NCBI RefSeq assembly: GCF_018271975.1 | Contig: NZ_JAGUCN010000006.1 | Span: forward strand, 62,001 to 126,000 | Reading direction: 5' to 3' | Source: Carboxylicivirga mesophila | GTDB lineage: Bacteria; Bacteroidota; Bacteroidia; Bacteroidales; Marinilabiliaceae | DNA: 64,000 nt | Shown: piece after piece, positions 17,889-27,307 of the stretch | How the letters are laid out: every line of letters starts with the position of its first letter | How positions within the stretch are numbered: position 1 is the stretch's first letter | Program-made: the position numbers and the translations under genes | The notes under the pieces: generated by a model | The model's database searches: none | The model's input: the letters and a program-made list of their open reading frames with translations, nothing else | What the model was told of the DNA's origin: nothing

Positions 17889-20003
17889 ATTTTTCATGCT
17901 GAGCTGAATACGTTTTCGAACCCGATCCACTTCCATCACTTTTACTTTAACCTGCTGCTGCAGCTTAACCACCTCATTGGGGTCGCTAATGTAACGGTCG
18001 GCCATTTGCGAGATATGCACCAGGCCATCCTGTTTAACGCCAATGTCAACAAAGGCGCCAAAGTTAGTAATGTTGGTTACCAGTCCTGGCAATACCATAC
18101 CTTCGTATAAGTCGTCGATTGAATAGATGCCTTCTGCAAACTCAAAAGCTTTGATTTCACTACGCGGATCACGCCCGGGTTTATCGAGCTCTTTCATGAT
18201 GTCGGTAAGTGTGGGCAGCCCAATGGTATCGCTCACATAGTTCTGCAGCTTAATTTTATCGCGCAGCGCCTTGTCTTTCACCAGGTCATCGACCTTACAG
18301 CCCAGGTCGGCCGCCATCTGTTTCACTACTTTATAGGCTTCGGGGTGAACGGCTGTATTATCGAGAGGGTTCTTAGCATTCTGTATCCTCAGAAAACCGG
18401 CTGCCTGTTCAAAGGCTTTAGCGCCCAGACGTGGTACCTTCTTCAGTTTATCGCGCGAGTCAAAGGCACCGTTTTCGGCTCTGAAATCAACAATGTTTTG
18501 TGCCAGTTGCGGACCTAATCCCGATACATAGGTGAGCAGGTGTTTACTCGCAGTGTTCAGATTAACACCAACCGAGTTAACGCACGACTCCACCACCGTG
18601 TCCAGCGATTTTTTTAGTTGTGTCTGGTCCACATCGTGCTGGTATTGACCCACGCCAATTGATTTGGGATCAATCTTAACCAACTCGGCCAAAGGGTCCA
18701 TCAGTCGGCGGCCTATGGAAACGGCTCCACGCACAGTAACATCATAATCAGGAAACTCCTCGCGTGCCACTTTGCCTGCTGAATACACCGAGGCGCCATC
18801 TTCACTCACAACAAATATCTGTACCGATTGCTTCAGGCGTAATCCTTTGGCAAAAGCCTCTGTTTCGCGCGAGGCCGTGCCGTTACCAATAGCAATGGCT
18901 TCTATCTGATGCTTGTCAATTAATGCAGTAATGGTTTGTGCCGATTTCGGATAATCGTTCTGTGGCGGGTGTGGATAGATGGTGGCATTATCCAGCAGGT
19001 TACCTTGTGCATCGAGGCACACCACCTTACAGCCTGTCCGATAACCGGGGTCGAGTGCCAGCACCCGTTTTTGCCCCAGTGGTGAAGCCAGTAACAACTG
19101 ACGCAGGTTCTCTGAGAAGACACGGATGGCTTCGGTATCTGATTTTTCGGCAGAGAGTCTGGTAAACTCCGTTTCGATAGAAGGCGCTAAAAGTCGTTTA
19201 TAGGCGTCGGCCACAGCATCGGCCACTTGTTCTGATGCGCTGGTATTGCCCTTTACAAAGAAACGATCGAGGCGTTGGATGCTGTTCTCAGCATCTGGTG
19301 CTATCGTTAGTTTTAAGAAACCTTCCTTCTCGCCGCGGCGCATAGCCATAAAACGGTGTGAAGGACAGCGTTTCAGGGGTTCGTTCCAGTCAAAGTAATC
19401 CTTGTACTTGACACCTTCTTCTTCCTTACCTTTTACTACTTTGGAGCAAATGGTGGCTTCTTTATCAAATACCGAACGTACAATCTCGCGAGCCACCTGA
19501 TGCTCATTTACCCATTCGGCAATAATGTCGCGGGCGCCCTGAAGTGCTTCATCCACATCTGCTACTTCGTCGTTGACAAAGCTGGCAGCTCGTCCTTCGA
19601 TGTCACGTTCATATTGCTTCATCACGATTTTTGCCAGAGGCTCCAGTCCTTTTTCTTTGGCTTTCACGGCTCTGGTTTTGCGCTTGGGCTTATATGGCAG
19701 GTAAATATCTTCCAGTTCGGTAGCATTATAACAGGATTTAATTTTAGCTTCCAGTTCTGGTGTTAAAACGTCCTGTTCATCCATTGATTTCAGGATGGTT
19801 TCTTTACGTTTTTCCAGTTCCTGAAGCTTTTCATATCTCTCCTTAATGGCACCCACCTGTAGTTCATCCAAACTACCTGTCATTTCTTTACGGTAGCGAC
19901 TGATGAAGGGAATAGTTGCTCCTTCGTCAAGCAGTGTAACCGTGTTTTCAACGCCTTTAAGTGGCAGGCTTAGTTCCTTTGCTATTAGCTGAGTTAATTG
20001 CAT
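17883..20003 (-). CDS. tex: Tex-family RNA-binding transcription accessory protein
   Basis: A 706-aa protein matching Tex over its whole length: N-terminal helical domain (ATIPFISRYRKEMTGSLDE), a YqgF/RNase H-like domain (RVLALDPGYRTGCKVVCLD), helix-hairpin-helix region (LGPQLAQNIVDFRAENGAF), and a C-terminal S1 RNA-binding domain (about 640-705; GLVTNITNFGAFVDIGVKQD). Tex binds nucleic acid and contacts the transcription machinery; its precise role varies among species. Its 3' end runs into the 21-bp repeat array. Length is slightly shorter than E. coli-type Tex, as usual in this phylum. Confidence 0.95.
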   Translation of the reverse strand: MQLTQLIAKELSLPLKGVENTVTLLDEGATIPFISRYRKEMTGSLDELQVGAIKERYEKLQELEKRKETILKSMDEQDVLTPELEAKIKSCYNATELEDIYLPYKPKRKTRAVKAKEKGLEPLAKIVMKQYERDIEGRAASFVNDEVADVDEALQGARDIIAEWVNEHQVAREIVRSVFDKEATICSKVVKGKEEEGVKYKDYFDWNEPLKRCPSHRFMAMRRGEKEGFLKLTIAPDAENSIQRLDRFFVKGNTSASEQVADAVADAYKRLLAPSIETEFTRLSAEKSDTEAIRVFSENLRQLLLASPLGQKRVLALDPGYRTGCKVVCLDAQGNLLDNATIYPHPPQNDYPKSAQTITALIDKHQIEAIAIGNGTASRETEAFAKGLRLKQSVQIFVVSEDGASVYSAGKVAREEFPDYDVTVRGAVSIGRRLMDPLAELVKIDPKSIGVGQYQHDVDQTQLKKSLDTVVESCVNSVGVNLNTASKHLLTYVSGLGPQLAQNIVDFRAENGAFDSRDKLKKVPRLGAKAFEQAAGFLRIQNAKNPLDNTAVHPEAYKVVKQMAADLGCKVDDLVKDKALRDKIKLQNYVSDTIGLPTLTDIMKELDKPGRDPRSEIKAFEFAEGIYSIDDLYEGMVLPGLVTNITNFGAFVDIGVKQDGLVHISQMADRYISDPNEVVKLQQQVKVKVMEVDRVRKRIQLSMKNA

Positions 20004-20202
20004 ATAATCAGATGACAGTATAATGAGATTATCCGTTGTTAATAGTTCGTTAGTTTTTAGGCAGTAGGCAGTAGTTTGTTTCGTATGTGTTTAAAATACT
20101 GCACATTGTTCATAAACATTATAGAGTCTTCAACCTTTTGGAAATAGACACCAATAAAACCTCAACTAACTATTGCATTTGTGTTGATTAAAAATACCAG
20201 TG

Positions 20203-21462
20203 TTATTCCCCTTTATTGGTTTTTTTACCGGGTTTCTTTTTGTAATTATTCCGTTTGTTGCCCGATGGTTTTCCTTTGCCACCTTTGCCTCTTCGGCGCC
20301 CCTTTAATAGTTCTTCGGGATTATAAACAGGTGCTTCGCCCAGCTCCGGATTAAGCGGAATCTTGTAGATATTCGTTTCAATCAGGCGCTCAATCTTATG
20401 AAACTCCAGTATTTCCTTATCGTTGATTAAGGTGATGGCCACCCCTTGTGTTTGTGCCCTGGCCGTACGACCAACACGGTGCACATAATCCTCGGCATCG
20501 CGTGGCACATCAAAGTTGATGACCAGGTCTATCTTTTCGATATCTATACCGCGGGCAATAATATCGGTAGCCACTAATATCTGGATGTTGCGGTTTTTAA
20601 ACTCGCGCAGTACATTCTCGCGATCAGCCTGTTCCAAATCAGAGCTGATATCCTGCGCGTTAAAGCCGTTGCCTTTAAGCGAGCGGGCTATCTCCTTCAC
20701 CTTTTGTTTGGTAGAAGAGAAGATGATGATGCTGGGTAAGTCTTTGTCCTTAAGCAGGCTGTTCAGCAATGGTATCTTTTGTGTGTCATACACCATATAG
20801 GCGGCCTGCAGGATGCCTTCGGCCGGCTTGCTGATGGAGATATTCACTTCATCGGGCTCAACCAAAATGTTTTTAGCCAGTTCCCTGATTTTTGGCGGCA
20901 TGGTAGCCGAGAACATCAGGGTCTGTCGCTCCTTGGGCAAGTACTTTACCACTTGCATAATGTCATCGAAAAAGCCCATGTCGAGCATACGGTCGGCTTC
21001 ATCCAGAATCAGGTGCTGCAGTGTATCCATTTTCACATAGCCCATGGTTAAATGCTGGATGAGGCGGCCTGGCGTAGCAATCACAATATCAGCACCAGTG
21101 GTCAGTGCATTTTTTTGACGGTTCCATTCACCTGAATCATTACCGCCGTAGATGGCTGTCGATGAGATGTCCAGAAAGTAGCCAAATCCTTCCATCTGCT
21201 GATCAATCTGGATGGCCAGTTCGCGTGTGGGAACCAGAATAAGGGCGTTTATTTTGTTATGGCCGTTACGCACCAGCTTGTCTAAAACGGGCAGGAGGTA
21301 GGCGGCCGTTTTTCCGGTTCCTGTCTGAGCGCAGGCAATCAGGTCTTTGCCATCTTTGATAACCGGGATGGTTTGTTCCTGCACCGGTGTTGCTTTTTCA
21401 AAACGCATGGCGTTCAGTCCGTCAAGCAACTCTTCCGAAAATCCAAATTCTTTAAATTCCAA
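20203..21462 (-). CDS. DEAD-box ATP-dependent RNA helicase
   Basis: A 419-aa helicase of the RhlE-like group. Visible motifs: Q motif (FGFSEELLDGL...TPVQEQTIP), Walker A AQTGTGKT (45-52), PTRELA, DEAD (154-157), SAT, ARGID and HRVGRTAR (about 328-335), then a strongly basic tail (KGRRRGKGGKGKPSGNKR) that likely binds RNA. It remodels RNA, for example in ribosome assembly or decay. Only 21 bp separate it from the upstream rRNA methyltransferase gene, so it is likely last in a four-gene minus-strand operon (DUF5063, exonuclease, methyltransferase, helicase). Confidence 0.95.
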   Translation of the reverse strand: MEFKEFGFSEELLDGLNAMRFEKATPVQEQTIPVIKDGKDLIACAQTGTGKTAAYLLPVLDKLVRNGHNKINALILVPTRELAIQIDQQMEGFGYFLDISSTAIYGGNDSGEWNRQKNALTTGADIVIATPGRLIQHLTMGYVKMDTLQHLILDEADRMLDMGFFDDIMQVVKYLPKERQTLMFSATMPPKIRELAKNILVEPDEVNISISKPAEGILQAAYMVYDTQKIPLLNSLLKDKDLPSIIIFSSTKQKVKEIARSLKGNGFNAQDISSDLEQADRENVLREFKNRNIQILVATDIIARGIDIEKIDLVINFDVPRDAEDYVHRVGRTARAQTQGVAITLINDKEILEFHKIERLIETNIYKIPLNPELGEAPVYNPEELLKGRRRGKGGKGKPSGNKRNNYKKKPGKKTNKGE

Positions 21463-21483
21463 TGTATTCGCTTTACAATAATA

Positions 21484-22674
21484 CTATTCTACATATACAA
21501 CCAATCCTTTAAGGTATTCTCCCTCAGGATGGTAAATGTCAACCGGGTGATCGGCTGGCTGTGTTAGTTGCTGCAGTATTCTTACCTTTCGACCAGCTCG
21601 GGCAGCAGCCGAAAATACCATCGTTCTGAACTGCTCTTTAGTTATCACCTGTGAGCAGGAGAAGGTAAACAAAATACCGCCCGGGCGTATTTGCTCAAGT
21701 GCTTTGGCGTTTAATCGACGGTAACCCTGCAGGGCATTCTTAACCACATTGATATGCTTGGCAAAGGCCGGAGGATCTAATATAATAAGGTCGTATTTGT
21801 TTTTGATTTTGTTGAGATACTTAAAGGCATCAACCGCAAAAGCTTCGTGTCGGTTATCGCCCGGGAAGTTAAGTTCAACATTATCGTTGGTGATTTGTAT
21901 GGCACGCTCCGAGCTGTCAACTGAGTGAACCACCTTTGCGCCACCCCGCATGGCGTAAAACGAAAACCCACCAGTATAACAAAACATGTTCAATACTTCA
22001 CGGTTGCTGCTGTAATGCTCTATCAGAGAGCGGTTATCGCGCTGGTCGACAAAAAAACCGGTTTTCTGGCCGCGTTCCCAATCAACTTTAAATTTTAAGC
22101 CGTTTTCAAGTGCAATCTTCTCTGAACTTTTACCATAGATATAGCCATTAACGGGTTCTACATCGGCTTTATAAGGCATGGTGCCTTCTGATTTATTAAA
22201 GACAGATTTAAGTCTGTCACCAAGCACTTCCTGCAGGGCTTTTGCAATCAGGTCTTTTACCAGGTACATACCAACGGTGTGCATTTGCACCACTGCTGTT
22301 CCATTGTAAAAATCGATAATAAGACCGGGCAAATAATCACCTTCACCATGCACTAATCTAAACGCATTGGTATTAGCATTATCGGCCAGTCCAACGGCAC
22401 ACCTTAAGTCAAAAGCTTTCTGTACTCGGTTCTTCCAGAAGTCATAATCAATAGTCTCTTGATTAAAACTTAGTATTCTGACGGCTATTGAACCAATTAT
22501 ATAATGTCCGATAGCCAGGAAATTATCCTCACTATCTAATACTTCAACAATATCTCCTTCTGTTAATTCGGGTCCTTTTACGCCTTTTACAGCTCCTGAA
22601 AATACCCAGGGGTGAAAACGACTTAAGCTCTGCTCTTTACCTTGTTTAAGAACTAATTGTGGACGTTCTGTCAT
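21484..22674 (-). CDS. class I SAM-dependent rRNA methyltransferase (RlmI/RlmCD-like)
   Basis: A 396-aa cytosine-C5-type rRNA methyltransferase. N-terminal PUA domain (about 1-75: LVLKQGKEQSLSRFHPWVFS), central domain, and a Rossmann methyltransferase part with VLNMFCYTGGFSFYAMRGGA as the SAM-binding loop and LDPPAFAK (about 299-306) as the catalytic-region motif, plus FSCSQ near the C-terminus. E. coli RlmI methylates 23S rRNA C1962; the target here is inferred. It is 14 bp from the exonuclease gene upstream. Confidence 0.92.
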   Translation of the reverse strand: MTERPQLVLKQGKEQSLSRFHPWVFSGAVKGVKGPELTEGDIVEVLDSEDNFLAIGHYIIGSIAVRILSFNQETIDYDFWKNRVQKAFDLRCAVGLADNANTNAFRLVHGEGDYLPGLIIDFYNGTAVVQMHTVGMYLVKDLIAKALQEVLGDRLKSVFNKSEGTMPYKADVEPVNGYIYGKSSEKIALENGLKFKVDWERGQKTGFFVDQRDNRSLIEHYSSNREVLNMFCYTGGFSFYAMRGGAKVVHSVDSSERAIQITNDNVELNFPGDNRHEAFAVDAFKYLNKIKNKYDLIILDPPAFAKHINVVKNALQGYRRLNAKALEQIRPGGILFTFSCSQVITKEQFRTMVFSAAARAGRKVRILQQLTQPADHPVDIYHPEGEYLKGLVVYVE

Positions 22675-22688
22675 CGGTGCTAAAATTA

Positions 22689-23285
22689 TTATATGGTTTG
22701 CGCCTCTGCGTGCGGAAACTCTTCCTGTAGTTTATTTAATAGTTCAATGGCCACCCAGGCATCGGTGGCCGCATATAGGATTTGGCCTTCGGATAAATGT
22801 GGTGCTTCCCAGTTAGATAGCCGCTGACGCTTGCTTACTCTGAAATTAAGGACTAGTCCCGCCAGTTTTTTTAGGCTGGTATCTTCAATGCCTACACCTT
22901 TCACGTGGTCCTGAATTTCGATGAATCCAGCTTGTTTAAAAGGCACTAATCGGTTTAAGCCTTTAATATCGTCTCTGATACCAACACCCACTTTTTTTAT
23001 TTGTGGGTTTGATAACAGACGTACAAGTGATGGGTGAAATCCTGTTTTGTTTAATCGAAACAGATAGGCTTTTTCATTGGTTGCCAGCTGCAGCAGAGCT
23101 ACCTGGTTCACTTTCCCTTTCTGAAAAGAAGGTTTGGTTTCTGTATCAAATCCTATTGTATCGTGTTTTTCAAGTTCTTTTACAAGTTCTTCGATGACAT
23201 TGATGTCTTCAATAACATCAACACGGCCTTCAAAGTGCTTTAAAGGTAATTGATTAAGTTCTTCTTTTGTAATGGTTTTCTCCAT
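22689..23285 (-). CDS. DEDDy-type 3'-5' exonuclease (RNase D/WRN-like)
   Basis: A 198-aa single-domain exonuclease. Catalytic acids are visible: D47 and E49 in GFDTETKP, D105/D106 in GVGIRDDIKGL, and Y171/D175 in ILYAATDAW, which is the DEDDy arrangement. No helicase or HRDC domain is attached, so substrate (DNA or structured RNA) is open. In Bacteroidota this gene often neighbours DUF5063, as it does here (18-bp gap). Confidence 0.92.
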   Translation of the reverse strand: MEKTITKEELNQLPLKHFEGRVDVIEDINVIEELVKELEKHDTIGFDTETKPSFQKGKVNQVALLQLATNEKAYLFRLNKTGFHPSLVRLLSNPQIKKVGVGIRDDIKGLNRLVPFKQAGFIEIQDHVKGVGIEDTSLKKLAGLVLNFRVSKRQRLSNWEAPHLSEGQILYAATDAWVAIELLNKLQEEFPHAEAQTI

Positions 23286-23303
23286 TTATCTTAGTTGGCT
23301 TTA

Positions 23304-23942
23304 TTATAGTAATGGGGGCAGTTCGTCACTATCATCCTGCCAGTCTTGTTGCATTCGGTTGTACCAGTTATCTTTTTGTTGATTGCTCTGGAAGGTATCT
23401 TCACCCTCTTCCTCATCCAGTGGCTCATCTCCATATTGTATGGCATGTAAGGCCCTGAGCGTATTGACCATTTTTTGTCCCCAGTACAATTGAAAGTTCT
23501 CAACGACTTCGGCCAGTGCATCATTCATAATTTCAGTCACACCCAATCGATAGGCCGAAATAAAGTCTTTAATATCCTGGTAAATGTCAGTCAGATCTTC
23601 GGCAATGAAAGAAATAACCGGGGTATCACTACGTTGCATGTCAGGGGTGAAAACTTCCAGGTAATCATTAAAGCGGCCCAGTTTAGTGGTTAAGGCATCT
23701 AATACATGGGTGTAAGTCATTTCATCCACTGTTTTTTCGATGCTCTCTTCCAATTCACTTTCTACCTTTGGTAATACTGTCGCTTTAAGATACAGAAGTG
23801 GAATAATACGCGTGGCTACCGTTACAAATTGCTGCCTGTTGTATTCATCTGTGGATTCCAAAAAGGCACAATATTCCTTAGCTACAGTAACAAATTCAAT
23901 AACATTTTTAGAGTAAACGATGTGCTCAAATGCTTCTTCCAT
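23304..23942 (-). CDS. DUF5063 domain protein
   Basis: A 212-aa, mainly helical, acidic cytoplasmic protein. It matches DUF5063 in pattern (FVTVAKEYCAFLE, RIIPLLYLKATVLP, EDLTDIYQDIKDFI, NFQLYWGQKMVNTLRALH). Function is unknown. It is first of a likely operon with a 3'-5' exonuclease, an rRNA methyltransferase and an RNA helicase, which suggests an RNA-related role. A -7 type element on the minus strand (complement CAAAAGTA, 23990-23997) lies 48 bp upstream of the start. Confidence 0.85.
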   Translation of the reverse strand: MEEAFEHIVYSKNVIEFVTVAKEYCAFLESTDEYNRQQFVTVATRIIPLLYLKATVLPKVESELEESIEKTVDEMTYTHVLDALTTKLGRFNDYLEVFTPDMQRSDTPVISFIAEDLTDIYQDIKDFISAYRLGVTEIMNDALAEVVENFQLYWGQKMVNTLRALHAIQYGDEPLDEEEGEDTFQSNQQKDNWYNRMQQDWQDDSDELPPLL

Positions 23943-23989
23943 ACTTAGTAATCACCCTTATGTTGAGACAATGTAGATATGATAAGTGG

Positions 23990-23997
23990 CAAAAGTA
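23990..23997 (-). promoter_or_regulatory. -7 element for the DUF5063 operon
   Basis: Reads TACTTTTG on the minus strand, matching TAnnTTTG. No clear -33 TTTG was found, so support is partial. Confidence 0.4.
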
Positions 23998-24155
23998 ACA
24001 AAAATTAGCGACTATATCCGGCGTGTTGAGATATTAACATCACCAGGCTGGTGAAAGGCAATGACAGTAGGTTACGCAGAGTGTTTTGGCTGGTTGATTA
24101 TCTCTGAAGCTGCAGCCGCATCAGCTCTTGGATGTTAAGAGTTGGGGAAAAATAT

Positions 24156-24163
24156 TATTTTTG
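24156..24163 (+). promoter_or_regulatory. -7 element upstream of the Yip1/smpB genes
   Basis: TATTTTTG matches the Bacteroidota TAnnTTTG element. Transcription would start near 24170, about 55 nt before the Yip1-family start. The -33 box is weak (CTTG at 24127-24130, spacing 25). Confidence 0.42.
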
Positions 24164-24224
24164 CACAGAAGTGTTGAGAAGCTGTATATGCGCCGCAACA
24201 TTTTTTGTGCATTAATAATGACAG

Positions 24225-24818
24225 ATGAATAAGGAAGCAATAAGTTTAGGAGTGTTGTATAAAAATCTGATTGGTAGGTTGAAAGGTTTGGTGGTGAGTC
24301 CGCAAAAGGAGTGGAGTGATATCTTCTCAGAGCGTAAAACTATCAACGAGGTGCTTGCGCAATTCAGTTTTCCCTTGTTGGGTTTTTATACCCTCAGCAC
24401 TTTTATTGGTTACTTGTTATCACATCAGGGACTCGATTTTGGTTCGGCGGTTAAGGAGGCTGTGTTTACTTTCTCATCCAGTTTTTTCGGACTCTATGTA
24501 AGCTATTTTTTATTGGTTAAGGTGGGGGCCCTTTTAGGGCATGAAATTGGGAAAGAAAAAGCTTTTCAGTTGATTGCCTATGCATCAGCGATTACATACC
24601 TTACCGGTAGTATTATTGCTTTAGTTCCTGAAACCATTGTTGTTGCAAGTATTGTCAATCTGTATATTATATACCTGGTGTGGCTGGCCTGCGGAGTGTT
24701 ATCAACTTCGTCGCAGGATGCTCGAATCTGGCTAACCATCATCGCAAGTATCTTCATTCTTGCTGTACCGGTATTAATAAGCCGATTGTTTGTTTTCATC
24801 AGTAACCTTACAGTATGA
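24225..24818 (+). CDS. Yip1-family multi-pass membrane protein
   Basis: A 197-aa inner-membrane protein. A short soluble N-terminus with the Yip1-like [15 protein letters not shown] motif is followed by about five hydrophobic segments (around residues 48-66, 82-100, 114-135, 140-158, 168-190). Role in bacteria is unknown. It overlaps smpB by 4 bp (ATGA), so the two are translationally coupled. Confidence 0.85.
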   Translation: MNKEAISLGVLYKNLIGRLKGLVVSPQKEWSDIFSERKTINEVLAQFSFPLLGFYTLSTFIGYLLSHQGLDFGSAVKEAVFTFSSSFFGLYVSYFLLVKVGALLGHEIGKEKAFQLIAYASAITYLTGSIIALVPETIVVASIVNLYIIYLVWLACGVLSTSSQDARIWLTIIASIFILAVPVLISRLFVFISNLTV

Positions 24819-25276
24819 GTCTGCCCACATCACGCATCAATATAAGAAATAAAAGAGCCACGTTTGATTATGAATTGATCGAGCGCTTTAGTGCTGGTAT
24901 ACAGTTGGCGGGTACAGAAATAAAGTCCATCAGACTAGGTAAAGCCAGTTTGGTTGATTCGTACTGCTACTTTGTTAATGGCGAGCTATGGCTCAAAGGA
25001 ATGCGTGTGTCCGAATATTTCTACGGAACCTTTAATAATCATCAACCTGAACGTGAAAGAAAATTGTTGCTAAAAAAGAAAGAGTTGCAGAAATTGGAGC
25101 GTAAAACCAAAGAATCTGGTTTAACCATTGTGCCAATTAAACTCTTTTTCAATGACAGAGGCTTTGTGAAAATTGAAATTGCATTGGCCAAAGGTAAAAA
25201 GCAACACGATAAGCGTGAAACACTTAAAATGAAAGACGCAGGCAGGGAGATGGATAGGGCTAGAAAAAAGTTCTAA
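24815..25276 (+). CDS. smpB: SsrA-binding protein SmpB
   Basis: A 153-aa tmRNA-binding protein for trans-translation ribosome rescue. It has the OB-fold core ([20 protein letters not shown], then [14 protein letters not shown]), the [20 protein letters not shown] segment, and the C-terminal basic tail ([20 protein letters not shown]) that enters the decoding centre. Start codon overlaps the Yip1 stop. No tmRNA gene was seen in the window. Confidence 0.97.
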   Translation: MSLPTSRINIRNKRATFDYELIERFSAGIQLAGTEIKSIRLGKASLVDSYCYFVNGELWLKGMRVSEYFYGTFNNHQPERERKLLLKKKELQKLERKTKESGLTIVPIKLFFNDRGFVKIEIALAKGKKQHDKRETLKMKDAGREMDRARKKF

Positions 25277-25438
25277 AAATCAACATCTGTCACGCAACCC
25301 CTTCTAAATTAATTCATCTATCAGGTGAATTTAATTTCTATGAAAGAATGAGGTTGATGCCACTGCTGCGACAATTTATTATTCAGTTTAGGTGTTTAAT
25401 TAGAATCATCTTTAATGCTAAATTGGTAATTAATTGTT

Positions 25439-25990
25439 GTGAATAATCTCAATGACATAATTAAGGGATGTCAGAAGAACAAGGCTGCTGCTCAAAGGCA
25501 ATTGTATCAGGCATATGCTGCAAAAATGTTTGCGGTATGCTTGCGCTATTGCAAGGATAAAACAGAGGCCGAAGATTGTTTGCAGGAAGGTTTTATTAAG
25601 GTATTCAACAACATAGGTAAGTACGGATTTAAAGGCTCGTTTGAAGGATGGGTGCGTCGTATAATGGTTAATACGGTTATTGAGATGTTTCGAAAAAAGC
25701 AGCCTGAGCTGTTGGTTGATGAATTTCCTGTTCTGACCGATGGTGAAGATGAAGATGTTTATGATGCGTCGTTTACACATGATGAATTAATGGCTATGGT
25801 GCAGGAGTTGCCGCCAAAGTATAAGCTGGTGTTCAATTTATATGTGCTTGAAGGATTTTCGCATGCCGAGATTGCTCAAACTGCAGGTATTTCTGTAGGA
25901 ACGTCAAAATCAAACCTGGCACGAGCCCGCCAGTGGCTTAAAAAGAGTGTTGAAAACAGATTGTTGGAGAAAAAACAGGCCGTATGTTAA
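25439..25990 (+). CDS. ECF-type RNA polymerase sigma factor
   Basis: A 183-aa sigma-70-family protein with region 2 (LYQAYAAKMFAVCLRYCKDKTEAEDCLQEGFIKVF) and region 4 (LPPKYKLVFNLYVLEGFSHAEIAQTAGISVGTSKSNLARARQW). The only plausible start is GTG at 25439; the nearby ATG at 25452 is out of frame. Its stop overlaps the next gene by 7 bp. That gene encodes a membrane protein with a short cytoplasmic N-terminus, probably its anti-sigma partner. Confidence 0.93.
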   Translation: MNNLNDIIKGCQKNKAAAQRQLYQAYAAKMFAVCLRYCKDKTEAEDCLQEGFIKVFNNIGKYGFKGSFEGWVRRIMVNTVIEMFRKKQPELLVDEFPVLTDGEDEDVYDASFTHDELMAMVQELPPKYKLVFNLYVLEGFSHAEIAQTAGISVGTSKSNLARARQWLKKSVENRLLEKKQAVC

Positions 25991-27306
25991 GGGAAGGCAA
26001 AAATATAGATGCTGTTTTTAGAGAAGGGCTATCTGAACATGAGGTGGTACCTGAAGGATACGTATGGGATTCTCTTGAGAAATCGCTTGCTAGCCAACGC
26101 AAACAACGGAAGGTATTGGTTATCTGGCGAAGTTTGGCTGCCGCCTGCATTGCTGGGTTTATAGCACTTGCTATTGGCTGGCTCTTCAGGGTGAGTGAAC
26201 CATTGACCAGTTCCGAGGTGCAATTGGTGGAAAATGATAAGATTGAGAATGAAATGCCTTTGCAGACTGCAGGATTTACTGAGCAAGTTGTCGAAAAGAA
26301 GACTATTGTTGAGGATGCTAAGAGTGAACCAGTCTCTTTAATAGAGAGTAATTTACTACAGCCTAAGAAGGTAACTGTTGCAGTGAATGAAAAGAAGACC
26401 GTTGGTGCTGCAGGTGCATTGGATTATTTATCTTCCAATTCATCTCTTCAGTTAACTGAGAATTATGATATTGACAGGCAGCTTCATAACAGGCAAGAAA
26501 AAGTATATTATCCGATATATGCGTATAATTCCACACCAGTACCTGAAAAGAAAAAGGCTACGGTAAGCGTAGGCGGTTTGCTCTCGCCAGCTTATAATTC
26601 AAAAGTGAGTTATGGAGCTCCTGCCAGAAATGTTCTTAAATCGGGAGGTTCAATTAATGAGAGTGGCATTAACTCATTAGGTGGAGGTTTGCAGGTGAGG
26701 GTTAATACCGGTTCGCGCTGGAGCTTCGAAACGGGTGTTTTATACTCGCAGGTAGGACAGTCTGTAAAAAATGCACAATCGACCACATTTGCAAATGTGC
26801 GCGAGGGTGTCATAAGCCCAAATACTGCAACGGCTAATTCACTTGGTGAGATTGTGATTAACAAAGCCAGTGAGGATTTTAGTAGAGCACAAGTGTATGC
26901 CAACGATATTGAATCAGCAGTGTTAAATTACGACAATTCATACAATTCAGTTAAGCAAACGCTTGATTACATTGAGGTGCCTTTAATGGCCCGTTATGCC
27001 TTATTTAATAGTTTTCCCTATTTGTCAGTTTCAGGAGGCTTTAGTTCCAATTTTTTAGTGAATAACAGTGCCTATGCGGTTAGTGGCAGTTCTAAAGAGA
27101 AAATAGGAGAGACGAGCGATATTAAGTCATTTGTGATTAGCAGTTCTCTGGGAGTAGGTGTTGATGTGCCTATCACAAAAACTATCCGTTTGAGTTTAGA
27201 ACCCAGGTTCAAATATTTTCTTAATTCAGTCAGCTCTAATGAGCTCAATAGTTTTCAGCCGTATTCCTTTGGTGTATACGGAGGCCTCACTTTTGTGGTG
27301 AATTAG
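25984..27306 (+). CDS. membrane protein: cytoplasmic anti-sigma-like segment, one TM helix, C-terminal OM beta-barrel-like domain
   Basis: A 440-aa protein. Residues 1-42 are cytoplasmic in prediction and helical (VFREGLSEHEVVPEGYVWDS, a motif seen at the N-terminus of putative anti-sigma proteins in this phylum). One TM helix follows (about 45-68), then an acidic periplasmic linker, and from about 195 an outer-membrane-beta-barrel-type domain (GGLLSPAYN, GGGLQVRVNTGSRWSFETGV, LDYIEVPLMARYAL, GVYGGLTFVVN). It overlaps the ECF sigma gene. The role as anti-sigma factor is inferred from coupling and topology. It ends 1 bp from the convergent ABC transporter gene. Confidence 0.78.
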   Translation: MLREGKNIDAVFREGLSEHEVVPEGYVWDSLEKSLASQRKQRKVLVIWRSLAAACIAGFIALAIGWLFRVSEPLTSSEVQLVENDKIENEMPLQTAGFTEQVVEKKTIVEDAKSEPVSLIESNLLQPKKVTVAVNEKKTVGAAGALDYLSSNSSLQLTENYDIDRQLHNRQEKVYYPIYAYNSTPVPEKKKATVSVGGLLSPAYNSKVSYGAPARNVLKSGGSINESGINSLGGGLQVRVNTGSRWSFETGVLYSQVGQSVKNAQSTTFANVREGVISPNTATANSLGEIVINKASEDFSRAQVYANDIESAVLNYDNSYNSVKQTLDYIEVPLMARYALFNSFPYLSVSGGFSSNFLVNNSAYAVSGSSKEKIGETSDIKSFVISSSLGVGVDVPITKTIRLSLEPRFKYFLNSVSSNELNSFQPYSFGVYGGLTFVVN

Positions 27307-27307
27307 A

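Noticed and set aside
17528-17902. Plus-strand 124-aa and minus-strand 76-aa ORFs over the 21-bp array
   Set aside because: They stay open because the repeat length is divisible by 3; both give heptad shadows with no family, and neither has a start context.
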